A stretch of 64,000 nucleotides of DNA from Chitinophaga flava (GTDB lineage: Bacteria > Bacteroidota > Bacteroidia > Chitinophagales > Chitinophagaceae): contig NZ_QFFJ01000001.1 of the NCBI RefSeq assembly GCF_003308995.1, positions 2,666,001 to 2,730,000 on the forward strand. Reading direction: 5' to 3'. The position numbers and the translations under genes are program-made. Each line of letters begins with the position of its first letter. Within the stretch, counting starts at the first letter, position 1. The notes below the pieces were generated by a model that had not been told where the DNA came from, ran no database searches, and worked only from the letters and a program-made list of their open reading frames with translations. Shown here in pieces: positions 26,346-36,087 of the stretch.

Positions 26346-29207
26346 ATGCAAAAGTTCTTACCTATACTGGCAAAATACCTGCTTTTATTGCTGGTATTCA
26401 GCCCGGCCCTAACCTATGCACAGCTGAACGGCTCCTACGTTATTGAGGGCAAAATCACTGACGACCATAGCAGTGGCTTGCCCGGCGCATCTGTCCAGAT
26501 AAAAGGCACCTCTTTTGGCACCACCACAGACACTTCCGGCCGTTTTCAGCTAACAACCAATACCCGGTTTCCGCTCAAACTGGTCATTCGCCTGATCGGT
26601 TACCAGCCACAGGAATTTGAAGTAAAAAACAGCAACAGTAAAGTAGCCATACAGCTATATACCCAGTCGTTACTGGTAAACGAGGTAGTGGTATCCGCTT
26701 CGCGTCAGCAGGAGAAAATGCTGCGCTCTCCCGTAGCCATCGAAAAGCTGGACATACGGGCCCTAAAGGAAACACCATCACCCACCTTTTATGATGCACT
26801 TGGTAACTTGAAAGGCGTACAGATGACCACTGCCGGCCTCACCTTCAAAGTATTTAATACCCGCGGATTTAACGTCCCCAACAACTTCCGCTTTATGCAG
26901 CTGGTAGATGGGGTAGACAACCAGGCCGCCACCCTCGGCGTTCCGCTGGGTAACGCCATCGGACCTACGGAGCTGGACATCCAGAGCGTGGAAGTAACGC
27001 CAGGCGCGTCTTCTGCCTTATATGGCATGAATGCCATCAATGGTATGTCTAACCTGGTCACCAAAAACCCTTTCGACTACCAGGGTGTCAGCGTTTATCA
27101 GAAAATCGCGTTCAATCACTTTGACGGCAGCGGCAGCAGTCCCAAGCCACTCACTGAAACGGCTGTACGCTATGCGCAGGCCTATACCAAATGGTTTGCC
27201 TGGAAAATCAATGCCAGCTACATGCAGGGTACCGATTGGTATGCAGACAGTCATGATGACTTCACCCCGCAAAGCAAGATCAATCCTGACTTTCCCCAGC
27301 TGAGCGGCCCAAACAATATCGCTGCTGACAACTGGAACAAATATGCCGATCAGGGCAATATTCCCATCACCGACAAAGACGGCCGCGCCTACACCGTACA
27401 CCGCACCGGCTACTGGGAGAAAGACCTCGTAGGAGACTATACCGTACGCAATACTAAAATAGATGGATCACTCAACTTCCGGCTGCCACACAAAATGGAA
27501 ATATCCTGGTCTTCCCGCTGGGGACAAATGGACGGCTTCTTCCAACGCGGCAACCGTATCGGCCTTAAAGGGGTAACCGTCAGCAACCACAAGCTGGAAC
27601 TGGTACACCCCGACTTTACTGTAAGATCTTATATCTCCATAGAAAACACCGGCAATTCCTACAACATGAACCCGCTGGCCGACAATCTGGAAAAATCTTT
27701 CAAAACAGATAAAGCCTGGGGGACAGATTATACCACCGGCCTCAACAAAGCTCTCACCGAAGGAAAAGACCTCGTGGCTGCACATCAGGCTGCCCGCGCC
27801 TTTGCTGACGCCGGCCGCTTTGTTCCGGGAACGCCCGAATTTGAAGCCCAGCGCGATAAAATCAAAACCATCAACGACTGGGATATTTACCCTACCTCCA
27901 GGAACCCCGCCAACACTACCGGTGGTGCTGCTTTGCTGCAAAAGAGCCGTTTTTATCATACAGAAGGTACCTGGAACCTGCGTAAATATGTCAAGTTTGC
28001 CGATGTACTGGTAGGTGCTGACTACCGTACCTACGAAATCATACCGGATGGCAACAACTTCGTAGACTTCACCCGGCCACTGGACAAACGTAACCAGGAG
28101 GGCGGCAAACATATCTGGTATGGTAAAATAGGAGGCTTCGCCCAGATCAGTAAATCGTTCTTCAACGACGCCTTAAAACTGACCGGCTCCCTACGTTATG
28201 ATAAAAACCAGGAGTTTGCTGGTAAAGTCAATCCCCGTATCGCTGCCGTATATACGATAAAAGATAAACACAACTTCCGTATTTCCTGGCAGAATGGATT
28301 CCGCTTCCCTTCTCTGTTTGAAGCTTACTCCTTTGTGAACAACGGACAGGTACGGCGCGTGGGCGGCCTTGCTTTCATTGAAGATGGACTGGGTTATTTT
28401 AAAAACTCTTTCCTTACCAGCTCCGTTGATGCCTTCAACGTAGCAGTAAACAAAACCGTAAACGCCGACCATGTTACCAAAGATGTGGCCGCTGCTAAAA
28501 ATGCGGGCATCCTGAAAGTAGCCAACCTGGACCCAATCGTACCGGAGCAGATCACTTCTTTTGAAGCAGGTTACAAAGCAGTATTACTTGACAACAAACT
28601 GTTCGTTGATGTGGATGGCTACTACAGCTCGTATAAACATTTTATCGGGCAGATTGAAGCAGTAGTACCACAAACCGGCAACGTGAATAGTCCGGATGCT
28701 GCTGTTTTAAAACAAATGCTGGATAAAAATCTGCAAAACAGATACCGTGTATGGACCAACAGTAAATCCACTGTTAACAACTACGGATTTGCACTGGCAG
28801 TTACTTATGATATCTACAAAAACTATACAGTGAGCGGCAATGCCAACTTCAACAAGCTGGCACAGGATAAGACCAAAGACGACGCACTGGTACCGGGTTT
28901 CAACACACCGGAATGGTTTACCAACATCAGCATCGGTAACCGTAACCTGTATAAAAATATAGGCTTCAACGTTGTATGGCACTGGCAGGATACTTTCTAC
29001 TGGCAGAACCTCTTCGGCAATGCAGACGTGCCGGCCTATAGCACTGTTGATGCACAGGTGACCTACCGTGTTCCCAAAATCAAAACATCCTTTAAACTGG
29101 GTGCTTCCAATCTGCTGAATACTCCTTATTTCCAGTATGTGGGCGGCCCTACCATCCGTGGGTTGTACTACTTCGCCATCACCTACGACAATGTGTTTAG
29201 AAAATAA
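26346..29207 (+). CDS. TonB-dependent outer-membrane receptor
   Basis: 953 residues. A signal peptide (to about residue 25, ending TYAQ) is followed by a carboxypeptidase-regulatory-like domain (about 32-110, DDHSSGLPGASVQIKGTSFG), a plug domain (about 115-235, VNEVVVSASRQQEKMLRSPV, GASSALYGMNAINGMSNLVT) and a ligand-gated barrel ending FAITYDNVFRK. Such receptors import siderophores, cobalamin, sugars or metals using TonB energy; the substrate here cannot be told. No SusD, sigma factor or transport gene is adjacent. It has its own consensus promoter and a terminator. Confidence 0.92.
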   Translation: MQKFLPILAKYLLLLLVFSPALTYAQLNGSYVIEGKITDDHSSGLPGASVQIKGTSFGTTTDTSGRFQLTTNTRFPLKLVIRLIGYQPQEFEVKNSNSKVAIQLYTQSLLVNEVVVSASRQQEKMLRSPVAIEKLDIRALKETPSPTFYDALGNLKGVQMTTAGLTFKVFNTRGFNVPNNFRFMQLVDGVDNQAATLGVPLGNAIGPTELDIQSVEVTPGASSALYGMNAINGMSNLVTKNPFDYQGVSVYQKIAFNHFDGSGSSPKPLTETAVRYAQAYTKWFAWKINASYMQGTDWYADSHDDFTPQSKINPDFPQLSGPNNIAADNWNKYADQGNIPITDKDGRAYTVHRTGYWEKDLVGDYTVRNTKIDGSLNFRLPHKMEISWSSRWGQMDGFFQRGNRIGLKGVTVSNHKLELVHPDFTVRSYISIENTGNSYNMNPLADNLEKSFKTDKAWGTDYTTGLNKALTEGKDLVAAHQAARAFADAGRFVPGTPEFEAQRDKIKTINDWDIYPTSRNPANTTGGAALLQKSRFYHTEGTWNLRKYVKFADVLVGADYRTYEIIPDGNNFVDFTRPLDKRNQEGGKHIWYGKIGGFAQISKSFFNDALKLTGSLRYDKNQEFAGKVNPRIAAVYTIKDKHNFRISWQNGFRFPSLFEAYSFVNNGQVRRVGGLAFIEDGLGYFKNSFLTSSVDAFNVAVNKTVNADHVTKDVAAAKNAGILKVANLDPIVPEQITSFEAGYKAVLLDNKLFVDVDGYYSSYKHFIGQIEAVVPQTGNVNSPDAAVLKQMLDKNLQNRYRVWTNSKSTVNNYGFALAVTYDIYKNYTVSGNANFNKLAQDKTKDDALVPGFNTPEWFTNISIGNRNLYKNIGFNVVWHWQDTFYWQNLFGNADVPAYSTVDAQVTYRVPKIKTSFKLGASNLLNTPYFQYVGGPTIRGLYYFAITYDNVFRK

Positions 29208-29227
29208 TCATCTGCCATAAAACAAAA

Positions 29228-29264
29228 GAGGGCTGACCAGTTTGTTCTGGTCAGCCCTCCTTTA
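29228..29264. terminator. Bidirectional terminator between the TonB receptor and D-lactate dehydrogenase genes
   Basis: Perfect 13-bp stem GAGGGCTGACCAG (29228-29240) / CTGGTCAGCCCTC (29247-29259), 6-base loop. T-rich on the right for the plus strand and A-rich on the left for the minus strand; it serves two convergent genes. Confidence 0.88.
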
Positions 29265-29276
29265 TGAAGAAGGTTA

Positions 29277-30266
29277 TTACTTAAGTGCATTTTTCAGTGG
29301 TTCATTTTTTTCGAAGCTCGAAATATTGGCCAGGGTTGTTTCAGCAATCTGTGTTAATGCTTCTCTGGTAAAAAATCCCTGATGAGCTGTTACCAGCACG
29401 TTAGGGAAAGTCGTAAGCCTGGACAATACATCATCCTGGATGATAATGCCGGATAAATTCTGAAAGAACAGTTGTTCTTCCTGCTCATAAACATCTATCC
29501 CCAAAGCGCCGATATGGCCATTCTTCAGGGCTTCCACTACTGCCTTGGTATCAACCAGGCCACCACGGCTGGTATTGATGAGCGTTACACCTCGTTTCAT
29601 ACTGTTGATACTATGCCCGTTGATCAGATGTTTGGTATCAGGTGTAAGCGGACAATGCAGGGAGATGATATCTGATTCTGTCAGGACACTCTCCTGGGAA
29701 ACATAGGTAACACCAGCCTGCACCAACGATGCATCCTCTACAACGTCGTGGGCCAGCACTTTACAGCCAAAGCCCAGCATGATACGACAAAATACTGCTC
29801 CGATATTGCCGGTACCAATTACACCGACTGTTTTTCCATATACATCAAATCCTTCCAGTCCGGCGAGTGTAAAGTTGTTATCACGTACACGGTTATACGA
29901 TTTATATATTTTTCTGTTGAGTGCCAGCAGGAGAGTGACCGCATGTTCTGCCACCGCATGAGGAGAATATGCCGGCACGCGCACCACGCTGATACCTGCT
30001 TCAGCAGCCGCTTTCAGGTCTACGTTATTAAAGCCTGCACAACGCAGGGCAATCAGCGTTATTCCCTTTTCCTTCAACTTGTGTACAACAGCAGCATCTA
30101 CTTTATCATTTACAAAAACACATACGGCCTTTTCATCCTTGATGAGGGCAGTATTATCTTCATTCAGGGGATATTCCAGAAACCGGAAACGATGCGTATT
30201 CTGTTGATTAGCCTGGTTAAAATAGGTGATATCGTATGGCTGCGCACTAAAAAAAAGTATATCCAT
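29277..30266 (-). CDS. ldhA: D-lactate dehydrogenase / 2-hydroxyacid dehydrogenase (LdhA type)
   Basis: 329 residues. It reduces pyruvate to D-lactate with NADH. It has the Rossmann loop VIGTGNIGAVFCRIMLGFG (residues about 147-165), LHCPLTPDTKHLIN, LINTSRGGLVDTKAVVEAL, and a catalytic Arg-Glu-His set in LIALRCAGFNNVD, GIDVYEQEEQLF and VTAHQGFFT. The EEQLFFQNLSG segment after the Glu is typical of LdhA. It is 90 bp downstream of fumC and separated from it by a strong terminator, so it has its own promoter. Confidence 0.93.
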   Translation of the reverse strand: MDILFFSAQPYDITYFNQANQQNTHRFRFLEYPLNEDNTALIKDEKAVCVFVNDKVDAAVVHKLKEKGITLIALRCAGFNNVDLKAAAEAGISVVRVPAYSPHAVAEHAVTLLLALNRKIYKSYNRVRDNNFTLAGLEGFDVYGKTVGVIGTGNIGAVFCRIMLGFGCKVLAHDVVEDASLVQAGVTYVSQESVLTESDIISLHCPLTPDTKHLINGHSINSMKRGVTLINTSRGGLVDTKAVVEALKNGHIGALGIDVYEQEEQLFFQNLSGIIIQDDVLSRLTTFPNVLVTAHQGFFTREALTQIAETTLANISSFEKNEPLKNALK

Positions 30267-30289
30267 CAGCGTTAGTTAGGAGTTGGGTT

Positions 30290-30335
30290 AAAAAAAATAC
30301 GGATTTGCGGGCTTTTGACACCACACAAATCCGTA
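30290..30335 (-). terminator. Rho-independent terminator after fumC
   Basis: Perfect 10-bp stem TACGGATTTG (30298-30307) / CAAATCCGTA (30326-30335). On the minus strand the stem is followed by eight T residues (A-run 30290-30297). It lies 22 bp past the fumC stop. Confidence 0.85.
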
Positions 30336-30356
30336 ATATAATAAAATCGGTATGCT

Positions 30357-31757
30357 TTATTTAATCTCGCCTACCATGTTGCCGGGCACTACCCATTCGT
30401 CAAATTGTTCTGGTGTTACGTAACCCAGTTTCACGGCCATTTCTTTCAGTGTGGTACCTTCCTTGTGTGCTTTCTGTGCGATTTCTGCGGCTTTGTAATA
30501 ACCAATTTTGGTATTGAGTGCAGTCACCAGCATCAGGGAGTTTTCCACGTGTTTGCGGATATTAGCTTCAATAGGTTCGATACCTTCAGCACATTTATCG
30601 TTGAAGCTAACACAACCTTCACCGATCAGGCGTGCAGAGTGCAGGAAGTTGTAGATCATCACCGGTTTGAATACGTTGAGCTCAAAGTGGCCGTTGGATC
30701 CGCCTATGGAGATAGCTACATCGTTACCCATTACCTGTGCAGCGATCATGGTCAGGGCCTCACACTGGGTGGGGTTTACTTTACCTGGCATGATAGAAGA
30801 ACCTGGCTCGTTATCCGGGATATGGATTTCACCGATACCAGCGCGAGGGCCGGAGCTGAGCATACGTACGTCGTTAGCGATTTTCATCAGGCTAACAGCT
30901 ACTGTTTTCAGGGCGCCGTGAGCTTCTACGATAGCATCGTGGGCAGCCAGTGCTTCGAACTTGTTGGGAGCGGTGATAAAAGGCAGTCCGGTCAGTTTGG
31001 CGATGTTACCAGCCACACTTTCGGAGTAACCTTTTGGTGTGTTAATACCGGTACCAACAGCAGTACCGCCCAGAGCCAGTTCGCTCAGGTGGGCGAGGGA
31101 GTTGTTGATAGCTCTCAGACCGTGGTCCAGCTGGGCTACGTAGCCGCTGATTTCTTGTCCGAGGGTGAGTGGTGTGGCGTCCATGAAGTGGGTACGGCCG
31201 ATTTTCACCACGTGTTTGAAGGCTTCCGCTTTTTTAGCCAGGGTATCACGGAGTTTTTTAACACCGGGGATAGTTGTTTCCACCAGCATTTTATACGCCG
31301 CGATGTGCATGGCAGTAGGGAAGGTGTCGTTGGAAGACTGAGATTTATTTACGTCGTCGTTCGGGTGAACGAACTTGTCTTTATCGGTGAGCTTGCCACC
31401 GTGAATAACGTGGGCGCGGTAGGCGACAACTTCATTCACGTTCATGTTGGACTGAGTACCGGAGCCTGTTTGCCATACTACCAGCGGAAACTCGTTATCC
31501 AGTTTACCTTCCAGTATTTCATCACATACCTGTGCGATGAGATCACATTTTTCTTTCGGGAGCACGCCGGCTTCCAGGTTGGTCAGGGCCGCCGCTTTCT
31601 TCAGGTAAGCAAATGCCTTGATGATTTCTTTCGGCATTTTGTTGATGTCCTGGGCGATCTTGAAATTTTCAATGGAGCGCTGTGTTTGAGCACCATAATA
31701 GGCATTTACAGGTACCTGTACTTCACCCATCGTGTCTTTCTCTATTCTAAATTCCAT
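30357..31757 (-). CDS. fumC: Class II fumarate hydratase (fumarase C)
   Basis: 466 residues. It interconverts fumarate and L-malate in the TCA cycle without an iron-sulfur cluster. The superfamily signature [11 protein letters not shown] is present, as are [16 protein letters not shown] and the [15 protein letters not shown] region. Length and start ([16 protein letters not shown]) fit the family. An exact -7 element (TACTTTTG, minus strand, 31784-31791) lies about 27 bp upstream of the start, though the enoyl-CoA hydratase gene is only 54 bp further up and may also read through. Confidence 0.97.
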   Translation of the reverse strand: MEFRIEKDTMGEVQVPVNAYYGAQTQRSIENFKIAQDINKMPKEIIKAFAYLKKAAALTNLEAGVLPKEKCDLIAQVCDEILEGKLDNEFPLVVWQTGSGTQSNMNVNEVVAYRAHVIHGGKLTDKDKFVHPNDDVNKSQSSNDTFPTAMHIAAYKMLVETTIPGVKKLRDTLAKKAEAFKHVVKIGRTHFMDATPLTLGQEISGYVAQLDHGLRAINNSLAHLSELALGGTAVGTGINTPKGYSESVAGNIAKLTGLPFITAPNKFEALAAHDAIVEAHGALKTVAVSLMKIANDVRMLSSGPRAGIGEIHIPDNEPGSSIMPGKVNPTQCEALTMIAAQVMGNDVAISIGGSNGHFELNVFKPVMIYNFLHSARLIGEGCVSFNDKCAEGIEPIEANIRKHVENSLMLVTALNTKIGYYKAAEIAQKAHKEGTTLKEMAVKLGYVTPEQFDEWVVPGNMVGEIK

Positions 31758-31811
31758 GGCTTAAGCTTTTATGAATTAGGAGACAAAAGTAAGGATTCTC
31801 ACGCCTTTGCG

Positions 31812-32588
31812 TTATTCTCCTTTAAAATTCGCCTTTCTTTTCTGGATAAAAGCTTCTGCACCTTCCTGTAAGTCAGCGGTGGCAAAGCAGGCAGCAAATT
31901 CTTTGATTTCTGTTTCCCAGCCGTCGAGTTCTTTGTCTATAGCGGCGTTCACGCATTTTACCACGCGGGCAACGGCCAGTGGAGCTTTTGTCTGGATTTT
32001 TTCGAGGATGGAAATAGCCTTGGGCATCAGTTCTTCCAGTTTCACCACATGGTTGACCAGTCCCCAGGCCAGCGCTTCATCAGCAGTGATCATGTCACCG
32101 GTCATCATCAGTTCGGTAGCTTTTCCTTTACCGATCAGCTGGGTAAGCCGCTGGGTACCGCCATATCCGGGGATAAGCCCCAGATTCACTTCCGGCTGGC
32201 CGAACCTGGCGTTTTCACTGGCGATACGGAAATGACAAGCCATCGCCAGCTCACAACCGCCACCCAGTGCAAAACCATTTACTGCAGCGATGATAGGTTT
32301 GGGAGAATATTCAATCCGCTGAAATACCACATGCCCGCTTTTTGCCAGCTCTTCGCCCTGCTTGGGGCTAAGGGTCAGAAACTCGCTGATATCGGCGCCG
32401 GCCACAAAAGCCTTTTCTCCTGCACCAGTAATGATCGCACCTTTTATGTCTTTATTACGGTAAACCTCGTCAATGGCAAGACCCAGTTCTCCCATCATCA
32501 GCTGATTGAGAGCGTTCATCTTTTCCGGGCGGTTGATCGTGATGATCTGGATATTTTTCTCTAATTGTGTGCTTAATGTCTGATACAT
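31812..32588 (-). CDS. Enoyl-CoA hydratase/isomerase family protein
   Basis: About 258 residues from ATG 32588 (MYQTLSTQLEKNIQIITI), a crotonase-fold enzyme. The oxyanion-hole segments are AFVAGADISEF and ALGGGCELAMACHFRIAS, and the catalytic glutamates of true hydratases are at the expected places (GCELAM and PEVNLGLIPGYGGTQRL). It most likely hydrates 2-enoyl-CoA in beta-oxidation or butanoate metabolism. The frame can be opened eight codons further upstream, but the later ATG fits the family. It is upstream of fumC. Confidence 0.9.
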   Translation of the reverse strand: MYQTLSTQLEKNIQIITINRPEKMNALNQLMMGELGLAIDEVYRNKDIKGAIITGAGEKAFVAGADISEFLTLSPKQGEELAKSGHVVFQRIEYSPKPIIAAVNGFALGGGCELAMACHFRIASENARFGQPEVNLGLIPGYGGTQRLTQLIGKGKATELMMTGDMITADEALAWGLVNHVVKLEELMPKAISILEKIQTKAPLAVARVVKCVNAAIDKELDGWETEIKEFAACFATADLQEGAEAFIQKRKANFKGE

Positions 32589-32632
32589 GGGCCTTCTTTT
32601 TTGTTTTATCAATATTAAGCAATATCTGAAAA

Positions 32633-33805
32633 CTAATGAATCAGGCTTACAGCAGCCTCGAGTTGCGGATCACGGCCGGCATTCAGACTGGTTGAATCGT
32701 AAGGTACGGTCAGGTCTGGCGGAAATCCTTTACCCTCGTAGATATTACCGTCTTTATATTTAAACATCAGGGAAGAAGTATACACCTGTGTAAGCCAGCC
32801 GGTAGTAAACTGTCCGCCATTAAAAAAAACATTGCCGGTCAGCGGACCATTGGCCCCCCAGGTGCGTTCCCCTACAAAATGCCCGTTGGGCAAGGCTTTC
32901 ACTGCCATAGTGGTTATTTCCGCCATACTCACCGACCATGCATCTGCCAGTACCACGATAGGGATCGTGATGGCTTTACTATCCGTCTGTGGTTTTACAT
33001 AGGCCGGCGCCCAGGGCGAATAGTCCAGCCGGCCGTTGCCCATTTTTGAACGGGTGTATCCAAAAAACAGTGGCCGGGTGATCATCTTCCCCAGCAAAAA
33101 ATCCAGGTCTTCCAGTTCCCCACCTTTGTTTCCTCTCACATCAATGATAATTCCCTTCAAATCCGTACGGGAGGCCAGGTTCTTGAAGAAATACTGTTCC
33201 ACCGTTTTGAAGCCATTGGCAGTATCTGTGTTGAACAAGGTTTTCAGCTGAAAATCACTGAAGAAAAAGTACAGTATGTTCTGGTTGATAGTCCCGGAAA
33301 CGGCCACGTACTGCTTGCCATCAGCGGTATTGGTGAATCCCCGCTGGCCGGCATTCAGGTAATTGGCAGGAAGGGTATAATAAAAATACCGTATGTCGAT
33401 AGGGGCATGAAAGCCGGGACTACCGCGTTTCCGGAGGAAAGCCGGGTTCACGGCGGCGGAATCGGCCAGCCAGGTATCTGCAAAAGTCAGGGTATAGTGT
33501 GAGTCTACCAATCCGGCGGTCATCTGCTTAAAGTACGTATAGGCTTTACGTACATCATTGGAATCGTTGACATTCAGCTGTGCAAACAAGGGCTTGTAAG
33601 TTCCGTATACCCCGTCCCAGTTGACGGTATCGATATCCCAGAAAACATAGTTATTATTCATGCCCGTCCAGAAAGCATCAAACACTTCATTGAAATTGGC
33701 GCTAACATAATTCTGCGGATCGTTAAGCTGGGGCAGCTCCTTCCGGCAGGAAGCCATGGTGGCCAGTATAGCCAGGGGTATGATAAAATGTATGAGCGAT
33801 TTCAT
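32633..33805 (-). CDS. S41 family (tail-specific protease-like) peptidase, lipoprotein
   Basis: 390 residues with a lipoprotein signal (ATMASC, Cys20). The N-terminal helical part is followed by an S41 catalytic domain with GIIIDVRGNKGGELEDLDFL and a serine-bearing segment ADAWSVSMAEITTMAVKAL. The lysine that forms the Ser-Lys dyad in classical Ctp enzymes (GKG) is not there: the equivalent region reads GERTWGANG. It may therefore use a different catalytic base, as tricorn-type relatives do, or be inactive. It is 27 bp downstream of a beta-barrel gene in the same direction. Confidence 0.85.
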   Translation of the reverse strand: MKSLIHFIIPLAILATMASCRKELPQLNDPQNYVSANFNEVFDAFWTGMNNNYVFWDIDTVNWDGVYGTYKPLFAQLNVNDSNDVRKAYTYFKQMTAGLVDSHYTLTFADTWLADSAAVNPAFLRKRGSPGFHAPIDIRYFYYTLPANYLNAGQRGFTNTADGKQYVAVSGTINQNILYFFFSDFQLKTLFNTDTANGFKTVEQYFFKNLASRTDLKGIIIDVRGNKGGELEDLDFLLGKMITRPLFFGYTRSKMGNGRLDYSPWAPAYVKPQTDSKAITIPIVVLADAWSVSMAEITTMAVKALPNGHFVGERTWGANGPLTGNVFFNGGQFTTGWLTQVYTSSLMFKYKDGNIYEGKGFPPDLTVPYDSTSLNAGRDPQLEAAVSLIH

Positions 33806-33832
33806 CTTGCTGATATGAAAGGTAAAAACAGG

Positions 33833-34576
33833 TTATTCAGCATATCCTCCGAAAAGGCAGCCAAGATTCAACAGGCATCCGGCCTGTATCACGTAGGTAT
33901 CATTGTATCGGGGCACCTGGTCGATCATATAATTTTTTTGCTGGTCACTTAAACCGTAATAGTAGCGCGCTTCCACAAACAGCCGTAAACATTCCTGCAG
34001 CAGATACTCCACGCCACCACCCGCCACCAGACCAAATTCCATACGACGATCGCGGCGGCTATCGAAGGCATATTTCTGATCGTATTGATAGAGCAGGTTG
34101 TACTGAAAAGAGCCCGATGCCTGCTGGTTAGGCGGTAGGTCGGGTGCATTATCAAAAACATTGGCCATAACGCCTTTAACGCGGGCGGTCATCCACCGGG
34201 CAGCATACCCACCGGTATTGACAAACCCGCTGAGTTTTTCTCCACCAAAGGAGAAGTGGGCCATTAGCGGTAATTGCAGATAGCCGTTGCTGTTAATCTG
34301 GTAGATACCATCAAAAAAATGATCACGGCGTTGTTCATAGTTTTTCTGAATGTAGGAAGGCTCCGCCTGGAGAGCCAGCCAGTTATTAAAATGATATTGC
34401 AATACCAGTCCGGCCATAAAACCACTGCGCTGATGGTATTGTGTAAAAGCGCGGTAACCAGCACTGGTGTGCAGGTAATTGTTCACATAACCACCGGTAA
34501 CGCCTACTTCGAACTGAGCCAGTGCACTTTGAAAAAAGAAGAGCATGGGGGCAAAAAGAAGTACGTTTTTTTGCAT
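33833..34576 (-). CDS. Outer-membrane beta-barrel protein (porin-family-like)
   Basis: 247 residues with a signal peptide (to SALAQ, residue 21). It has alternating strands such as FMAGLVLQYHFNNWLALQAEPSYIQK and GLVAGGGVEYLLQECLRLFVEARYYYG, typical of small eight- to ten-stranded Bacteroidota barrels (PorT/OMP_b-brl_2). No function can be assigned. It is upstream of the S41 lipoprotein gene by 27 bp and probably cotranscribed with it. Confidence 0.75.
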   Translation of the reverse strand: MQKNVLLFAPMLFFFQSALAQFEVGVTGGYVNNYLHTSAGYRAFTQYHQRSGFMAGLVLQYHFNNWLALQAEPSYIQKNYEQRRDHFFDGIYQINSNGYLQLPLMAHFSFGGEKLSGFVNTGGYAARWMTARVKGVMANVFDNAPDLPPNQQASGSFQYNLLYQYDQKYAFDSRRDRRMEFGLVAGGGVEYLLQECLRLFVEARYYYGLSDQQKNYMIDQVPRYNDTYVIQAGCLLNLGCLFGGYAE

Positions 34577-34617
34577 AAGGATTACGGTTGATAGGGGTTG
34601 AAACGGTTGATAAGCGC

Positions 34618-34658
34618 GAAAAAAAAGTCCCGTAGCAAACGATGTCTGCTACGGGACT
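34618..34658 (-). terminator. Rho-independent terminator after the 34683 beta-barrel gene
   Basis: Perfect 12-bp stem AGTCCCGTAGCA (34626-34637) / TGCTACGGGACT (34647-34658). On the minus strand a T-run (A-run 34618-34626) follows. Confidence 0.88.
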
Positions 34659-34682
34659 TATAAAGAATAACGTTTTTATGTA

Positions 34683-35483
34683 TTAATAGTTCACCTCAAT
34701 TTCAGCCTTACCACTTTTCATTCTCATGTAGTTTCTTTTTTTCTTCACTTTGAAGTAGTTCACCCCTTTGAAGCTATATCCGAAGGTAACAAATACCAGG
34801 TTGGCGTCCAGGTTGCGGTAGGGGTATACTTTGTTGCCGGTAGTTCCATAGCTGAAATCGCGGTTGAAGAAGTTTTGCGGATAATACTGCACTTTCAGCG
34901 CAAAGCCCGGATGCATACGGAATCCTGCGAAGAAGGAAGGCATCAGCAGGGGAGTACGGTCGCTGAACCACTCATTGAATTTGTGTACTTTTTTACCATC
35001 CACAAACTGTTTTTCCTTGTAGTTGAAGGCCATATCGATTTCGGCGCCGGCAAAGAAAAAGAAAGAGCCGCCGGTAACATCCCCGATTTTAAGGCCTACC
35101 GGTATACCGAGTGTGTATACACGTTGTTTCAGTTTGAGTGAGTCTGTAGGTTTGGAGATCAGACCTATGTTCTTGATATCCAGTCCGGTAAACACTCCGA
35201 AATGTTGGGAGAAGTCCTTATTAAAAGTGGTGGAATAATTGAAAATGAAGCTGAAGCGTGGAATATTGCGCAGGTGTTCTCCATCCTGTTTCATATCAGC
35301 AAAGGACAACATTCCCGACAGAGAGCTGGTTACGTATATCTTATCCCGTTTTTTTGGGTATTTCCCGAAACTTATCGAGAATTTGCTATCGATTTTAGCA
35401 GTGGAATCAGTTGTCTCCTGGGCAAAGGTTCTTGTTATGCTTAACAATACTAACAGCAGGGCAGGGAAAAACTTATATCTCAT
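34683..35483 (-). CDS. Outer-membrane beta-barrel protein of unknown function
   Basis: About 266 residues from ATG 35483, which gives a signal peptide MRYKFFPALLLVLLSITRTFAQ. The frame extends 14 codons upstream without a second signal-like feature. The mature protein is beta-rich with strands such as FSFIFNYSTTFNKDFSQHFG and FALKVQYYPQNFFNRDFSYG, but the last residues (KSGKAEIEVNY) are not a typical barrel end. It is transcribed alone between terminators. Not recognised beyond its envelope location. Confidence 0.7.
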   Translation of the reverse strand: MRYKFFPALLLVLLSITRTFAQETTDSTAKIDSKFSISFGKYPKKRDKIYVTSSLSGMLSFADMKQDGEHLRNIPRFSFIFNYSTTFNKDFSQHFGVFTGLDIKNIGLISKPTDSLKLKQRVYTLGIPVGLKIGDVTGGSFFFFAGAEIDMAFNYKEKQFVDGKKVHKFNEWFSDRTPLLMPSFFAGFRMHPGFALKVQYYPQNFFNRDFSYGTTGNKVYPYRNLDANLVFVTFGYSFKGVNYFKVKKKRNYMRMKSGKAEIEVNY

Positions 35484-35574
35484 AAAATGGCGGTTGTGGT
35501 TTTTTAGATTTGGTGACATTTTCAAAAAGAAGACGACCGCCAGTATGAAATGTTACGACCCAACCGAAAAAAAA

Positions 35575-35994
35575 TTAAAAATTTCTGTGGGAGGCTACCC
35601 AGGTAGTGATATAATCGGAAATATCCTTGGTATGTGTACCGGGGGGAAACAGTTTACCGACGCCCATTTCCTGTAGTTGCTGCATATCCGCATCGGGGAT
35701 GATACCGCCGCCGGTGAGCAGTACGTCGTTCATTTCTTTTTCCTTCATGAGGGCTATTATCTTAGGAAAAACCGTCATATGAGCACCAGAGAGGATGCTG
35801 ATACCGATGGCGTCTACGTCTTCCTGGAGGGCGGCGTTAACGACCATTTCGGGGGTTTGTCTGAGGCCGGTATAGATAACTTCCATGCCGGCATCCCGGA
35901 GGGCGGCAGCGATCACTTTAGCGCCGCGGTCGTGGCCATCAAGACCTACCTTGGCTACCAACACACGAACAGGACGATTTAACTGGTTGACCAT
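35575..35994 (-). CDS. Cobalamin (B12)-binding domain protein, mutase small subunit type
   Basis: 139 residues, a single B12-binding domain of the methylmalonyl-CoA mutase C-terminal type. The DxHxxG motif is present in [14 protein letters not shown], with downstream [15 protein letters not shown] and the GGG turn [12 protein letters not shown] that cradle the nucleotide tail. It would act with a separate catalytic chain as part of methylmalonyl-CoA or a similar acyl-CoA mutase. No catalytic chain is in the window; a methylmalonyl-CoA epimerase is at 17052. Confidence 0.88.
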   Translation of the reverse strand: MVNQLNRPVRVLVAKVGLDGHDRGAKVIAAALRDAGMEVIYTGLRQTPEMVVNAALQEDVDAIGISILSGAHMTVFPKIIALMKEKEMNDVLLTGGGIIPDADMQQLQEMGVGKLFPPGTHTKDISDYITTWVASHRNF

Positions 35995-36058
35995 GCTTAA
36001 AAATTAAGGTCGTAAAGATAAGGATTAGCCGTAACTAAAAGCTAACCGCTATTTTTCC

Positions 36059-36066
36059 TATTTTTG
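36059..36066 (+). promoter_or_regulatory. Bacteroidota -7 element upstream of glnS
   Basis: TATTTTTG matches TAnnTTTG and lies 22 bp before ATG 36088. No clear TTTG at the expected distance upstream. Confidence 0.4.
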
Positions 36067-36087
36067 CAGACATATTTAATTTTTCTT

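Noticed and set aside
30405..31871. A 488-residue open frame on the plus strand opposite fumC
   Set aside because: It mirrors fumC, which has full family motifs; the antisense translation has no domain resemblance and is rich in Phe/His/Gln as expected of a shadow frame.
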